Below are positions 51,083-58,849 of a DNA stretch of 64,000 nucleotides, in pieces; the stretch's first letter is position 1, and the number at the start of each line of letters is the position of its first letter. Source of the stretch: Streptomyces acidiscabies (lineage in GTDB: Bacteria; Actinomycetota; Actinomycetes; Streptomycetales; Streptomycetaceae); contig NZ_JAGJBY010000001.1 of assembly GCF_020010905.1 (NCBI RefSeq), positions 2,004,001 through 2,068,000 of the forward strand. The letters are read 5' to 3'. The translations under genes and the position numbers were made by a program. The notes under the pieces are model-generated. The model was not told the origin of the DNA. It made no database searches and worked only from the letters and a program-made list of their open reading frames with translations.

Positions 51083-51409
51083 CAGGGGTCTCCAGGGCGG
51101 GGGAGGGTTTCGGACAGGGCGGCATCCAGTGTAGGGGACGGGGGTTCGGCGTATGCGCGGGAATATCGGGGGTATTCACTCCGGGAATTCGTTACGGGCC
51201 GCCAGGGAATCCCTTGATCTTTTATCGGGGTGGAATTCCATAAAGTGAAGCAGGTCACGTCGGGCCGCCTTCTTGACGAACTGGACGAAGTGCCGTAGGG
51301 GGCGTCTGATGCTAGGCTTGCGTCAACGAGCGCCAGCGACTGGCCTCGCGACCTCCCCTGTTCGGCCGCGCGGACCAGCGCAGAACCCAAGCGAAAGGAG
51401 ACGGGGACG
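51083..51409. promoter_or_regulatory. Divergent control region between the BpsA-GNAT operon and speD
   Basis: About 330 bases without a gene. Reading toward speD, TTGACG (51273-51278) and TAGGGG (about 51296-51301) are spaced by 17 bases and could be a promoter, leaving a leader of about 110 bases. The stretch around 51160-51250 is AT-richer and contains TCTTTTATCGG and CCATAAAGTGAAGC-like sequence, which may hold the opposite promoter. No riboswitch fold is recognised. Confidence 0.35.
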
Positions 51410-51442
51410 GTGACCTCGGTCACGCTCCCCGGTCCCCCATGA
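51410..51442 (+). CDS. Ten-codon leader frame overlapping the speD start
   Basis: AAAGGAG (51394-51400) is followed after nine bases by GTG, which opens a frame for MTSVTLPGPP and stops at TGA 51440-51442. That TGA overlaps the speD ATG at 51439 (ATGA). The speD ATG itself has no ribosome site (it is preceded by CCCCGGTCCCCC) and no other in-frame start nearby. The arrangement suggests that ribosomes translate the leader first and reinitiate on speD. Confidence 0.4.
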   Translation: MTSVTLPGPP

Positions 51443-51819
51443 CGAACGCCGAAAGCCTTGCCACCGAGGGTATAGACGTCGACGATCTGTGCTCGTACGC
51501 CGTCGATGTCTGGGTGAGCGACAACAGTATTCTGACGGACGAGGAACGCCTTCTCCAGGTGCTCCGGACAGCCGCCGAAAAGGGAAACGCCAAGGTGCTC
51601 GGCGAGGCGTCCCACGTGTTTCCGAATGGGGCGGTCACTGCGATTCTGCTCCTTTCGGCCTCCCATCTCAGCATCCACACGTGGCCGGAGTTCAACCTGG
51701 CCAACGTCGACCTGCTCGCGTATGGGCGTCTCAACGGTGAGCGGATGATGGAGAGCGTGGAGCAGGGGCTTTCGCCCACGCGGATCAATGTGACGCGGAT
51801 GCTGCGCGCGGTGCACTGA
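51439..51819 (+). CDS. speD: SpeD-family (S-adenosylmethionine decarboxylase-like) pyruvoyl enzyme
   Basis: A 126-residue SpeD homologue. The self-cleavage region is clear: SASHLSIHTWPEFNLANVDL with Ser75 as the pyruvoyl-forming residue, His80 and Glu84. The N-terminal part (LCSYAVDVWVSDNSILTDEE) replaces the usual H-x-x-x-D-x-Y-G. In Thermotoga-type SpeD the catalytic Cys lies 20 residues after the Ser (TCG motif); here that position is Tyr95 (AYG). Some SpeD homologues are known to have changed substrate to ornithine or arginine, so the reaction is open: decarboxylated SAM or another amine. It has the divergent BpsA-GNAT/FkbH/ACP operon as neighbour and is probably translated through a leader frame. 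Confidence 0.85.
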   Translation: MTNAESLATEGIDVDDLCSYAVDVWVSDNSILTDEERLLQVLRTAAEKGNAKVLGEASHVFPNGAVTAILLLSASHLSIHTWPEFNLANVDLLAYGRLNGERMMESVEQGLSPTRINVTRMLRAVH

Positions 51820-51835
51820 CCGTACTGACCGCATT

Positions 51836-51863
51836 GGCCGCGCTGATCGCTTCTGGCGCGGCC
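51836..51863. terminator. Hairpin between speD and a convergent gene
   Basis: GGCCGCGC (51836-51843) pairs with GCGCGGCC (51856-51863), loop of 12 bases, 17 bases past the speD stop. Confidence 0.6.
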
Positions 51864-51885
51864 CGGGTGGCGGCGGCTTCGGGCT

Positions 51886-52311
51886 TCAGCTCGCGCCGCC
51901 GCTGTTGTTGTTGAAGGTCGTGTCCCCGATGAAACCTCCCATCACGACGGGGCTGTTGTAGATCCCGCCGTTGATGGTGTTGTACGTCGAGCCGCCTTTG
52001 TCGCCGCGCACGGGGGTGAACTCCTCGACCAATAGCCGGAGTTCCTCGGCCGCCTCGGGGTTCTCCGCGAGGAGCCTGCGCAGGCGCATTCTCACCGACG
52101 CGGTGACGTCGGCCGTCTCCTCCTCCGGCGCCGCGACCAACGCCGTGCGGGATGCGGTGAGTTCGTCGTCCATGGCGTTCGCGCTGCCGTCGCCGCCGCG
52201 CGTGAAGAGCCGGACGACCCGCTGCCGCACCTGGTCCCATGCCTCCGTGGCCATCAGGCCGACGATCGTCGTCGCGCCCGTCCCGGCGAGTGCCACCAGT
52301 TCCGCTTCCAC
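51886..52311 (-). CDS. Small STAND-associated protein with a C-terminal STYN-PVVM motif
   Basis: A 141-residue protein starting at GTG 52311 with GGGGGA upstream. The N-terminus has a short hydrophobic stretch (ELVALAGTGATTIVGLMATE AWDQV) and charged helices (RMRLRRLLAENPEAAEELRL LVEEF). The last 35 residues are a glycine/asparagine-rich strand-like region: STYNTINGGIYNSPVVMGGF and IGDTTFNNNSGG. The divergent STAND protein begins with a similar stretch (STYNSISGNATFFGPVVM), so the two may dock through it. The genes are 86 bases apart and probably share promoters. Similar small proteins accompany NTPase-based conflict systems in actinobacteria, but I do not recognise a named family. Confidence 0.7.
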   Translation of the reverse strand: MEAELVALAGTGATTIVGLMATEAWDQVRQRVVRLFTRGGDGSANAMDDELTASRTALVAAPEEETADVTASVRMRLRRLLAENPEAAEELRLLVEEFTPVRGDKGGSTYNTINGGIYNSPVVMGGFIGDTTFNNNSGGAS

Positions 52312-52397
52312 CCGCGTCCCCCTGTGAAGTCGTCCTCCCGTTCACGGTAGAGGGACGACCGCCGACTGCGCCACCACGGTAGTAAGTTGGGGCACTC

Positions 52398-54464
52398 GTG
52401 GGTGAACGGGAGGGTGGGCGGGTGGGCGAGAGCGGGTCGACGTACAACTCGATCTCCGGGAACGCGACGTTCTTCGGACCGGTCGTGATGGCGGAGCGGG
52501 TGGGGTCGTTGACGCTGCCGCCGGGGCCGCCACAGGTGACGCCTCGTCAAGTCCCGGTCAGTACACCGCAGTTCGTCAACCGTACGGCCGAACTCGGCCG
52601 CCTGGACTCGGTCGCCCGGGCGCTGCGCACGGCGCGTACCCCGGGGGTCGTCGTGCTGACCGGACTCGGCGGAGTGGGCAAGACCGCGCTGGTGGCGCGG
52701 TGGGCCGCAGGCGCGCTCGACTATCCCGGCGGTCACCTCTACGTGAACCTCGCGGGCAGACGGCAGGACGGCGCGGTCGATGTCGGCGACGTACTCGCCC
52801 TGTTTCTGCGGGCGTTGGGGGTGCACCCGGATTTCGTCCCGGCCGAGGTGGACGAACGGGCCGCGCTCTTCCGGAGCATCACCGCCCGGCAGGACACGCT
52901 CGTCGTGGTGGACAACGTCTGGCAGGCGGCCGAGATCAGACCGCTCGTCCCGGCCTCGGGGCTGCTCGTGGCCACCAGCCGGACCCGCCTGTCCGGCCTG
53001 GCCAGGGACGGCGCGGTCCTCATCGACCTCGACCCGCTCAACGAGACGGCCGGTGTCGAACTCGTCCACCGGTGGCGGGACACGGACGCGGACGGCGCCG
53101 CCGCCGAACTGGTCCGGTTCTGCGGCGGGTTGCCGCTGGCGCTGGGCGTCGTCGGCGACTGGCTGGACGAGCACTCCCACCTCGGCCTGAGCGATGCCGT
53201 GGCCGAACTCTGCGTGGGCGAGGGCGGGATCGAGGCGGTGACGACGGTGCTCGACATGATGTACGGGTCCCTCCCCGAGTCCGCGCGGCTGCTGTACCGG
53301 CTGTTCGGCCTGCTGCCGGGGACGACGGCCACCGGCTCCCTCGCGACGGCGGCCGGAGTCCCCGAGGCGGGCAGGGCGGTGGCCCGGCTCATCTCCGCGC
53401 GCTCGGCGGAAGTCGTCGAGTCCCTCGACCGGCCCGTGCGCTTCCAACTCCACGACGTCGCCCGGCCGCACGCGCGCAAGGTCGCACAAGGGCTTCCGGA
53501 GGCGGAGCGTACGGCCGTCCTGCGGGACGTGGCCGCCTACTACGTCGAGGCCGCCGCGCACGCGGATGTCCACGTGCTCGGCGCGGGCCGGTTCCGGCTC
53601 CAGTCGCCGCCGGAGCGCTCCCTGGCCGAACTGAGCGGCAGGGAAGCGCTGTTCACGGACAAGGCCGAGGCCATCGAATGGCTCGACGCCGAACGCGGCA
53701 ATCTGCTCGCCCTGTTGAGGGTCGCCGCCGAACAGCAGTGGGACGACACCGTCTGGCAGCTCTGCGAATCCCTGTGGGCGCTCTACCACAGCCGCAAGCA
53801 CCACCTGGAGTCCATCGAGGCGCACACCCTCGGCATCACGGCGTCCCGGCGCTGCGGGCGGCCCGACGCCGAGATCCGGATGCGGAACCAACTGGCGCGG
53901 GCGCACTACGAGTTGGGCGCGTACGACGAGGCGCACCAAGTCCTGGACGCGGCCGGGGAGTTGCTCGACCGGGTCACCGACGCGCGGCTCAGCGGCGTGC
54001 TGTGGGAGACCCGGGGGCTCGTCTTCCTCGCGGAGGGGGCGTACGAGGACGCACACGCCTTGTTCCTCAAGGCACTTGAGGCCAACGCGTCCCTGAACGA
54101 CACCCACGGCATCGTCGTCCAGTCGTACAACGTCGGACAGGCGCTGCTCGCTGCCGGGCGGGCTCAGGAGGCGCTCGGTGTGCTCGACGAGGCGCGTGCG
54201 ACGGCCGTGGGCGAGAACAACACGGGGATGCTGCTGCGGCTCGACATCGTCCGTGCGAAAGCCCTGCACGCCCTCGGGCGCTTCGGCCCCGCGATCGAAG
54301 CGGCGGTCAGTGCCGCCGAGCAGGCCTCCGCGAGCCGGCAGCACGCCAAGTTCGACCAAGCGCTGGGCGTCCTCGCCGAGTTGGCCGCGAGCGACGCGAC
54401 GTTGCGGGCGGCCTGTGAGGCGAAGCTCGGGGAGCTGCGCAGGAACGTCGGAGTGAGGCCGTAG
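52398..54464 (+). CDS. STAND NTPase: NB-ARC domain and TPR repeats
   Basis: About 688 residues; the GTG at 52398 is the furthest-upstream start, and its ribosome site is weak. An N-terminal strand-rich motif (STYNSISGNATFFGPVVM) is followed by an NB-ARC switch domain: PVSTPQFVNRTAELGRLDSV, Walker A LTGLGGVGKTALVARWA (about 90-106), Walker B-like DTLVVVDNVW, LLVATSRTRL (sensor), and GGLPLALGVVGDWLDE. A winged helix follows (LYRLFGLLPGTTATGSLATA, PVRFQLHDVARPHARKVAQG), then TPR-type helices (LARAHYELGAYDEAHQVLDA, LVFLAEGAYEDAHALFLKAL). There is no DNA-binding or catalytic effector in the chain, so output probably goes through partners such as the genes on either side. Confidence 0.85.
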   Translation: MGEREGGRVGESGSTYNSISGNATFFGPVVMAERVGSLTLPPGPPQVTPRQVPVSTPQFVNRTAELGRLDSVARALRTARTPGVVVLTGLGGVGKTALVARWAAGALDYPGGHLYVNLAGRRQDGAVDVGDVLALFLRALGVHPDFVPAEVDERAALFRSITARQDTLVVVDNVWQAAEIRPLVPASGLLVATSRTRLSGLARDGAVLIDLDPLNETAGVELVHRWRDTDADGAAAELVRFCGGLPLALGVVGDWLDEHSHLGLSDAVAELCVGEGGIEAVTTVLDMMYGSLPESARLLYRLFGLLPGTTATGSLATAAGVPEAGRAVARLISARSAEVVESLDRPVRFQLHDVARPHARKVAQGLPEAERTAVLRDVAAYYVEAAAHADVHVLGAGRFRLQSPPERSLAELSGREALFTDKAEAIEWLDAERGNLLALLRVAAEQQWDDTVWQLCESLWALYHSRKHHLESIEAHTLGITASRRCGRPDAEIRMRNQLARAHYELGAYDEAHQVLDAAGELLDRVTDARLSGVLWETRGLVFLAEGAYEDAHALFLKALEANASLNDTHGIVVQSYNVGQALLAAGRAQEALGVLDEARATAVGENNTGMLLRLDIVRAKALHALGRFGPAIEAAVSAAEQASASRQHAKFDQALGVLAELAASDATLRAACEAKLGELRRNVGVRP

Positions 54465-54511
54465 AGCGAGTACGTCCGCCGACCCCGCAACCGCCGTACT
54501 GGAGAAGCCCG

Positions 54512-56233
54512 TTGTCCGTGTTCCGCCGTCCGCGTCCGCCGCGTGCCCGGTCCCGCTGGGACACCCAACCGCCGCCCAGGGCGGAGGTGTTGGGGGTGGC
54601 GCGCACGCTGACCTCGGCGACGCGGGTGCTCGACGTGATGGAGCTGCTGCGGGTCGAGGACGGCATCGAGAAGTACTACACGGTGAATCCCGGCTCGGCT
54701 TTCGCGGACGGGCTGCACGAGTACCTGGTGTCCGTGGCGGGGGCGCGCGTGCTGACGTGGGAGGAGGCGACGCGGCGCACCTTCCAACTCGCCGTCGCCT
54801 GCGCCGTGCACCCCACGATGCGGCGGCTCGACGCGCCGCTGATGGTGATGCCGCACGGCGCCGGGTACAACCGGCTGGTCAGTGAGTCGACGGGGGACGC
54901 GACGTCCCCGGCGGGGCTGTCCCGGCGGGAGTTGACGCACCGGGGCAAGGTGATTCCCGCCGCGATCGGGGTCTCGCATCCCGATCAGCTCGTCCGGCTG
55001 CTGGAGACCTGCCCCGAGGCGGTGCCGCGTGCCGAGGTGATCGGCGACTGGTGCGCCCAGCGGATCCGGGACAGCGAGGCCCAACGCGACTGCTACCGCG
55101 CCCGGTTCGGCGTCACCGACGGGCGGCGGCTTGTCGTCCTGCACTCCACGTGGAGCGAGCACTCGCTGCTCGGCCGCCATCCCCGCCTGCCCCTCGACCT
55201 CGTCGCCGCGCTGCCCGCCGACGAGTTCGCCGTCGCCGCCGTCTTCCACCCCAATGTGTGGGCCAGACACACCCGCGCCGCCCTTCTGGAGCGCCTTCGC
55301 GAGGCCATGAACGCGGGGCTGATGGTCATTCCGCCCCACGAGGGCTGGCGTGCGGCGATCGTGGCCTGCGATGTGGTGATCGGCGATCACGGCAGTACGA
55401 CGTTCTACTCCGCCGCCCAGGACCGGCCCACCCTCCTCGCCGCCACCGGCCTCGACGAACTCGACCCCGCGTCCCCGGCCGCGGCCTTCGCCGCCACCGC
55501 GCCCCGCCTCGATCCTTCGGGTGACCTGTATGGGCAACTCCTGCGCGCGGAACGGGAGTACGAGCCTGGTGTGCTGCGGCCCGTCGTCGACAGTCAGCTT
55601 GCGGATGTGGAGAAGTCGGGGGAGCGGACGCAGCGGCGGTTGTACGAGTTCTTGGAGCATCGGGGGGTTCCCGTGCCTCGGCGGGCACCGGGGCCGTCGC
55701 CTGTTCCTGAGCCTTTGCTGGAGCGGGGGGTGCCGCCTTTGGCGTACGCCGTCACCGGCACGGTGCTGTCCGACGGCTCGGTCGACGTCCGGCGGCGGCC
55801 GATGGTGCGGGAGCGGGTGAAGGAGGGGGACGGCTTTTACGCGGTTGCGGCTGAGTGCGTCCACCACGCGTGGTTCCAGAGCGCCGAGGTGATCGCCCGC
55901 ACGGTGCCCGTCTCGGAGCCCTCACCGGCGGACTGGTGCCTGAGCAAGGCGTCCGGGGTCCTCGGCGCCGACGTCCTGGTTGCCCGGATCGACGGCTTCT
56001 CGGCCGTTGTGCATCTGCGCGACACCCTCTTCGAGGCGTACACCGAACGCCCCTGGGGCGGTCTTCGGCCGACTTTGGACCCCCTCCTCCTGGGCGCCGC
56101 CCTCCACTTGTGGCTGACGGAGGGGCACAGCGGGGCGGAGCTGGTGCGAGGGCTGGTGATCCGGACGGGGCGGGGGAGGGTGCGGGTCGCGTTCACGCGG
56201 GGCGCGACGAGGGGTGCCCTCGACGGGGTGTGA
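54512..56233 (+). CDS. GT-B-like protein (CDP-glycerol glycerophosphotransferase-like)
   Basis: A 573-residue protein of uncertain role, starting at TTG 54512 with GGAGAAG upstream, 48 bases after the STAND gene. The middle and C-terminal parts have a two-domain layout like teichoic-acid glycerophosphotransferases: APLMVMPHGAGYNRLVSEST, RLVVLHSTWSEHSLLGRHPR, AVAAVFHPNVWARHTRAALL, and IPPHEGWRAAIVACDVVIGD HGSTTFYSAAQDRP, including an SDHGS-like GDHGS motif. The C-terminal third (from about 400) is a separate region with ADWCLSKASGVLGADVLVAR and a hydrophobic end. It is cytoplasmic. The co-transcription with a STAND protein suggests an enzymatic effector or a wall-related target, but neither is established. 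Confidence 0.6.
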   Translation: MSVFRRPRPPRARSRWDTQPPPRAEVLGVARTLTSATRVLDVMELLRVEDGIEKYYTVNPGSAFADGLHEYLVSVAGARVLTWEEATRRTFQLAVACAVHPTMRRLDAPLMVMPHGAGYNRLVSESTGDATSPAGLSRRELTHRGKVIPAAIGVSHPDQLVRLLETCPEAVPRAEVIGDWCAQRIRDSEAQRDCYRARFGVTDGRRLVVLHSTWSEHSLLGRHPRLPLDLVAALPADEFAVAAVFHPNVWARHTRAALLERLREAMNAGLMVIPPHEGWRAAIVACDVVIGDHGSTTFYSAAQDRPTLLAATGLDELDPASPAAAFAATAPRLDPSGDLYGQLLRAEREYEPGVLRPVVDSQLADVEKSGERTQRRLYEFLEHRGVPVPRRAPGPSPVPEPLLERGVPPLAYAVTGTVLSDGSVDVRRRPMVRERVKEGDGFYAVAAECVHHAWFQSAEVIARTVPVSEPSPADWCLSKASGVLGADVLVARIDGFSAVVHLRDTLFEAYTERPWGGLRPTLDPLLLGAALHLWLTEGHSGAELVRGLVIRTGRGRVRVAFTRGATRGALDGV

Positions 56234-56277
56234 CGGGTCTGGGGCGCCTCGCCCGCCCGCCCGGCGTCACATCCGAT

Positions 56278-56640
56278 TCAGGTGTGGAGCAGGAGGTCCA
56301 GTTCGGTCGGCAGACCTGAGGTGTCCGTGTGCGGGGGCGTCGTCCCGTCGAGTTCGAAGCCCCAGCGGTGGGAGGGGGCGCCGCCGAACAGGCGCTGGGA
56401 GATGGCCGGCAGGGAGAGGTCGGCGCTGGCCGCGGCCGGGTCGGTGATCCACCGGCTGGTGCACAGCCCGGGGAACTCGTCGGCGCCGGAGGCGGTGACC
56501 AGGAGCCGAAGTCGAACTCCAGGAACCACTCGAAGACGGTGGTGTCCTGTTGCCGGCGGACGATGTCGCGGAAGTGGCGGGCTTGGGGTCCATCAGGTTT
56601 TTGAGGTGGGTGAGGAGGGGCTGGAGCCAGCCGGGGCGAG
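56278..56640 (-). pseudogene. Frameshifted remnant of a hypothetical gene
   Basis: On the minus strand a 5' part in one frame (HFRDIVRRQQDTTVFEWFLE FDFG) changes frame near 56515 into RLLVTASGADEFPGLCTSRW, PAAASADLSLPAISQRLFGG and WGFELDGTTPPHTDTSGLPT, ending at LLLHT and a stop at 56278. Both parts read like one protein of about 110-120 residues, split by a one- or two-base indel. The start is missing. I do not recognise the family. Confidence 0.5.
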
Positions 56641-56852
56641 TTCCTCGCCGCCTGTTCGAGGTGCTGCGGCTGGAGATCCGCTACGGCCACAGGCCAGAAC
56701 TGGCCATCTATCGGGTGACGCTGACCGGTGGCAGCATGGGAGACATCGCCGATTTGGCGGGGATCCTCCCCGGCGGACAGCCCGAGGCGGCGCCTCGGAA
56801 AAGCAAGGGGAAGACGATGGTGGCGGAGACGATGACGCCGCCAGCTTTCTGA
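56640..56852 (+). pseudogene. Possible C-terminal scrap of a site-specific recombinase
   Basis: The plus strand reads RRLFEVLRLEIRYGHRPELA, then IYRVTLTGGSMGDIADLAG and a charged tail ending PPAF at 56852. The FEVLRLEIRYGHRPE-IYRVTLT pattern resembles the last strands of actinobacterial serine recombinases. There is no start codon of its own, and upstream of 56640 the frame makes no protein sense. It stops five bases from the 3' end of the tRNA-Arg gene, where integrative elements usually insert. The identity is tentative. Confidence 0.35.
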
Positions 56853-56856
56853 GGGG

Positions 56857-56929
56857 CGCCCCCGGCAGGACTCGAACCTGCGGCCAAGCGCTTAGAAGGC
56901 GCCTGCTCTATCCACTGAGCTACGGGGGC
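56857..56929 (-). tRNA. tRNA-Arg (anticodon TCT)
   Basis: A 73-base cloverleaf on the minus strand. The acceptor stem is GCCCCCG with CGGGGGC plus discriminator G. The D arm is AGCTCAGTGGATAGAGCA, the anticodon loop CTTCTAA gives TCT for the AGA codon, and the T arm has GGTTCGAGTCC. No CCA is encoded. AGA is very rare in this genome, so this tRNA serves few codons. Confidence 0.93.
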
Positions 56930-57247
56930 CGGGTGGTCGGCGGTGTGCCGGGACCTGGTGGGGCCGTCGGGACGTTGCCGGGGACAAGGATAGGGCTCCC
57001 GGCTCCTTGTCCTGGTTGCTTCCCCTCCGTGGCTCGATGTGGAGGTTCGGTGAAGCGGTCCTGATAATCGCAGGCAGGTGCGAATCGTGCATCGCTTTTC
57101 GGGCCTGGAGCGCCGGGTGTTGTGCACTCGTTATGCCTGGGGTGCGCTCTTGTCCCGGTCGTCCCTTCCGTCCCCTGTGTCCAGTCGGCGCGCAGACATC
57201 CCTATGTGCTTCAGAAATCACCTGAAATTGGGCATTCTTCGCATGTG

Positions 57248-58846
57248 GTGACCTTGGACGTACGGCCTCAGCTGCTCGACGCACTCTCCGCCCTGCGCGA
57301 CCGTGTCGCCGCCGCACGCTTCCCGCTGCCCCTGGCGGGGGCGCCACGCGCGCGTGCCAACCGCGACGAACTCCTCGCCCAGCTCGACGACTACCTGGTG
57401 CCCCGGCTCAGAGCCCCCGAAGCGCCGCTCCTCGCGGTCATCGGCGGCTCCACCGGGGCCGGCAAGTCCACCCTCGTCAACTCCCTGGTGGGGCACCGCG
57501 TCAGCGAGGCGGGGGTGCTGCGGCCGACCACCCGTACCCCCGTACTCGTCTGCCACCCCGAGGACCATCACTGGTTCAGCGGCATGCGCGTACTGCCCGG
57601 CCTCACGCGCGCGTGGGTACCCCATCAGGAACCCTCCGACGACCTCCTCCCGACCGGCGAGGACGGCCGGCACGTGCTGCGCGTCGAGACCGCCGACACC
57701 CTTCCGGCCGGCCTCGCCCTCCTCGACGCCCCCGACATCGACTCCCTGGTGGCCGAGAACCGCTCCCTCGCGGCCCAGCTGATCTGCGCCGCCGACGTCT
57801 GGATCATGGTCACCACCGCCGCCCGCTACGCCGACGCCGTCCCCTGGCACCTGCTGCGTACGGCGAAGGAGTACGACGCGACCCTGGTGGCCGTCCTCGA
57901 CCGGGTCCCCCACCAGGTCGTCTCCGAGGTCTCCCGCCAGTACGGCGCCCTGCTCGCCAAGGCCGGGCTCGGCGAGGTGCCGCGCTTCACCGTCCCCGAA
58001 CTCCCCGAGTCCGCCTGGGGCGGCGGCCTGCTGCCCGCCACCGCCGTCGCCGCCCTGCGCACCTGGCTCGTCCAGCACGCCCAGGACCCCGGCGCCCGCC
58101 ACCGCGCGATGGCCCGCACCGCCCACGGCGTCCTCGACTCCCTCAAGTCCCGCATGCCCGAACTTGCGGGCGCCGCCGCCGCCCAGTACGCCGCCGCGCT
58201 GCGGCTGACCGCCGCCGTCGACACCGCGTACGACAACGAGTACGCGCGGGTGCGCGGGCGCCTCCAGAGCGGCGCGGTGCTCGCAGGAGACGCTCTCAAG
58301 CGCTGGCGGGCGTTCCCCCTCGACTGCACCCCCGGAGAGCTCCTGGACGCCCTTGTGGAGTCCCTGGCGGCCCTCCTGCTGTGCGCCGTCACCGCCGCCG
58401 ACGAACGCGTCGCCGACGCCTGGCGCCGCGAACCCGCCGCCGGCCACTTCGACGACCGCGACCCCGACCTGGAGAGCGCCGAACACCGCATCGGCCTCGC
58501 CGTACGGCGCTGGCGGCGCGAACTGGAGGAGTACGCCGAGGACGAGGTGCGCGACCTCGACCGGGGCTCCGCGCCCGACCCCGAGTCCGTCGCCGCCCTC
58601 GTCGCCACCGCCCTCCTCGGCGGCCGGCGCGCGCGCTCCGCCGGAGAGGGGCTCGCCGAACGCCTCGGCGCACACGGTGCGCTGCGCCTGCGCGACCGGG
58701 GAGGCCGCCTCCTCACCGCCCATCTCGACCGGGTCGTCACCACCGAACGCGAGCGCCGCCTCGCCCCCCTCGAAGGGCTCGACGTCCACGCCGAACCGCA
58801 GGCCGAACTGATCGCCGCGCTGTCCGTACTGCAGAAGGAGAGGTGA
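57248..58846 (+). CDS. dynA: Dynamin-like GTPase (DynA-type)
   Basis: About 532 residues; the start is probably GTG 57248 ([20 protein letters not shown]), with GTG 57245 next to it and no ribosome site, so a leaderless or weakly led start is possible. GTPase motifs: G1 [20 protein letters not shown] (about 63-80), G2-like [17 protein letters not shown]3 [10 protein letters not shown], and a [10 protein letters not shown] region. A long helical stalk follows ([20 protein letters not shown]). No transmembrane helix. It is followed three bases later by a second, membrane-anchored GTPase. This pair corresponds, as I recall, to DynA and DynB of Streptomyces, which stabilise FtsZ rings during sporulation septation. 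Confidence 0.85.
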   Translation: MTLDVRPQLLDALSALRDRVAAARFPLPLAGAPRARANRDELLAQLDDYLVPRLRAPEAPLLAVIGGSTGAGKSTLVNSLVGHRVSEAGVLRPTTRTPVLVCHPEDHHWFSGMRVLPGLTRAWVPHQEPSDDLLPTGEDGRHVLRVETADTLPAGLALLDAPDIDSLVAENRSLAAQLICAADVWIMVTTAARYADAVPWHLLRTAKEYDATLVAVLDRVPHQVVSEVSRQYGALLAKAGLGEVPRFTVPELPESAWGGGLLPATAVAALRTWLVQHAQDPGARHRAMARTAHGVLDSLKSRMPELAGAAAAQYAAALRLTAAVDTAYDNEYARVRGRLQSGAVLAGDALKRWRAFPLDCTPGELLDALVESLAALLLCAVTAADERVADAWRREPAAGHFDDRDPDLESAEHRIGLAVRRWRRELEEYAEDEVRDLDRGSAPDPESVAALVATALLGGRRARSAGEGLAERLGAHGALRLRDRGGRLLTAHLDRVVTTERERRLAPLEGLDVHAEPQAELIAALSVLQKER

Positions 58847-58849
58847 CGG

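Noticed and set aside
49355..51217. 620-residue plus-strand frame opposite the BpsA-GNAT gene
   Set aside because: Compositionally skewed shadow of a minus-strand gene whose motifs (DPPYT, CPNCG, GNAT) are clear.
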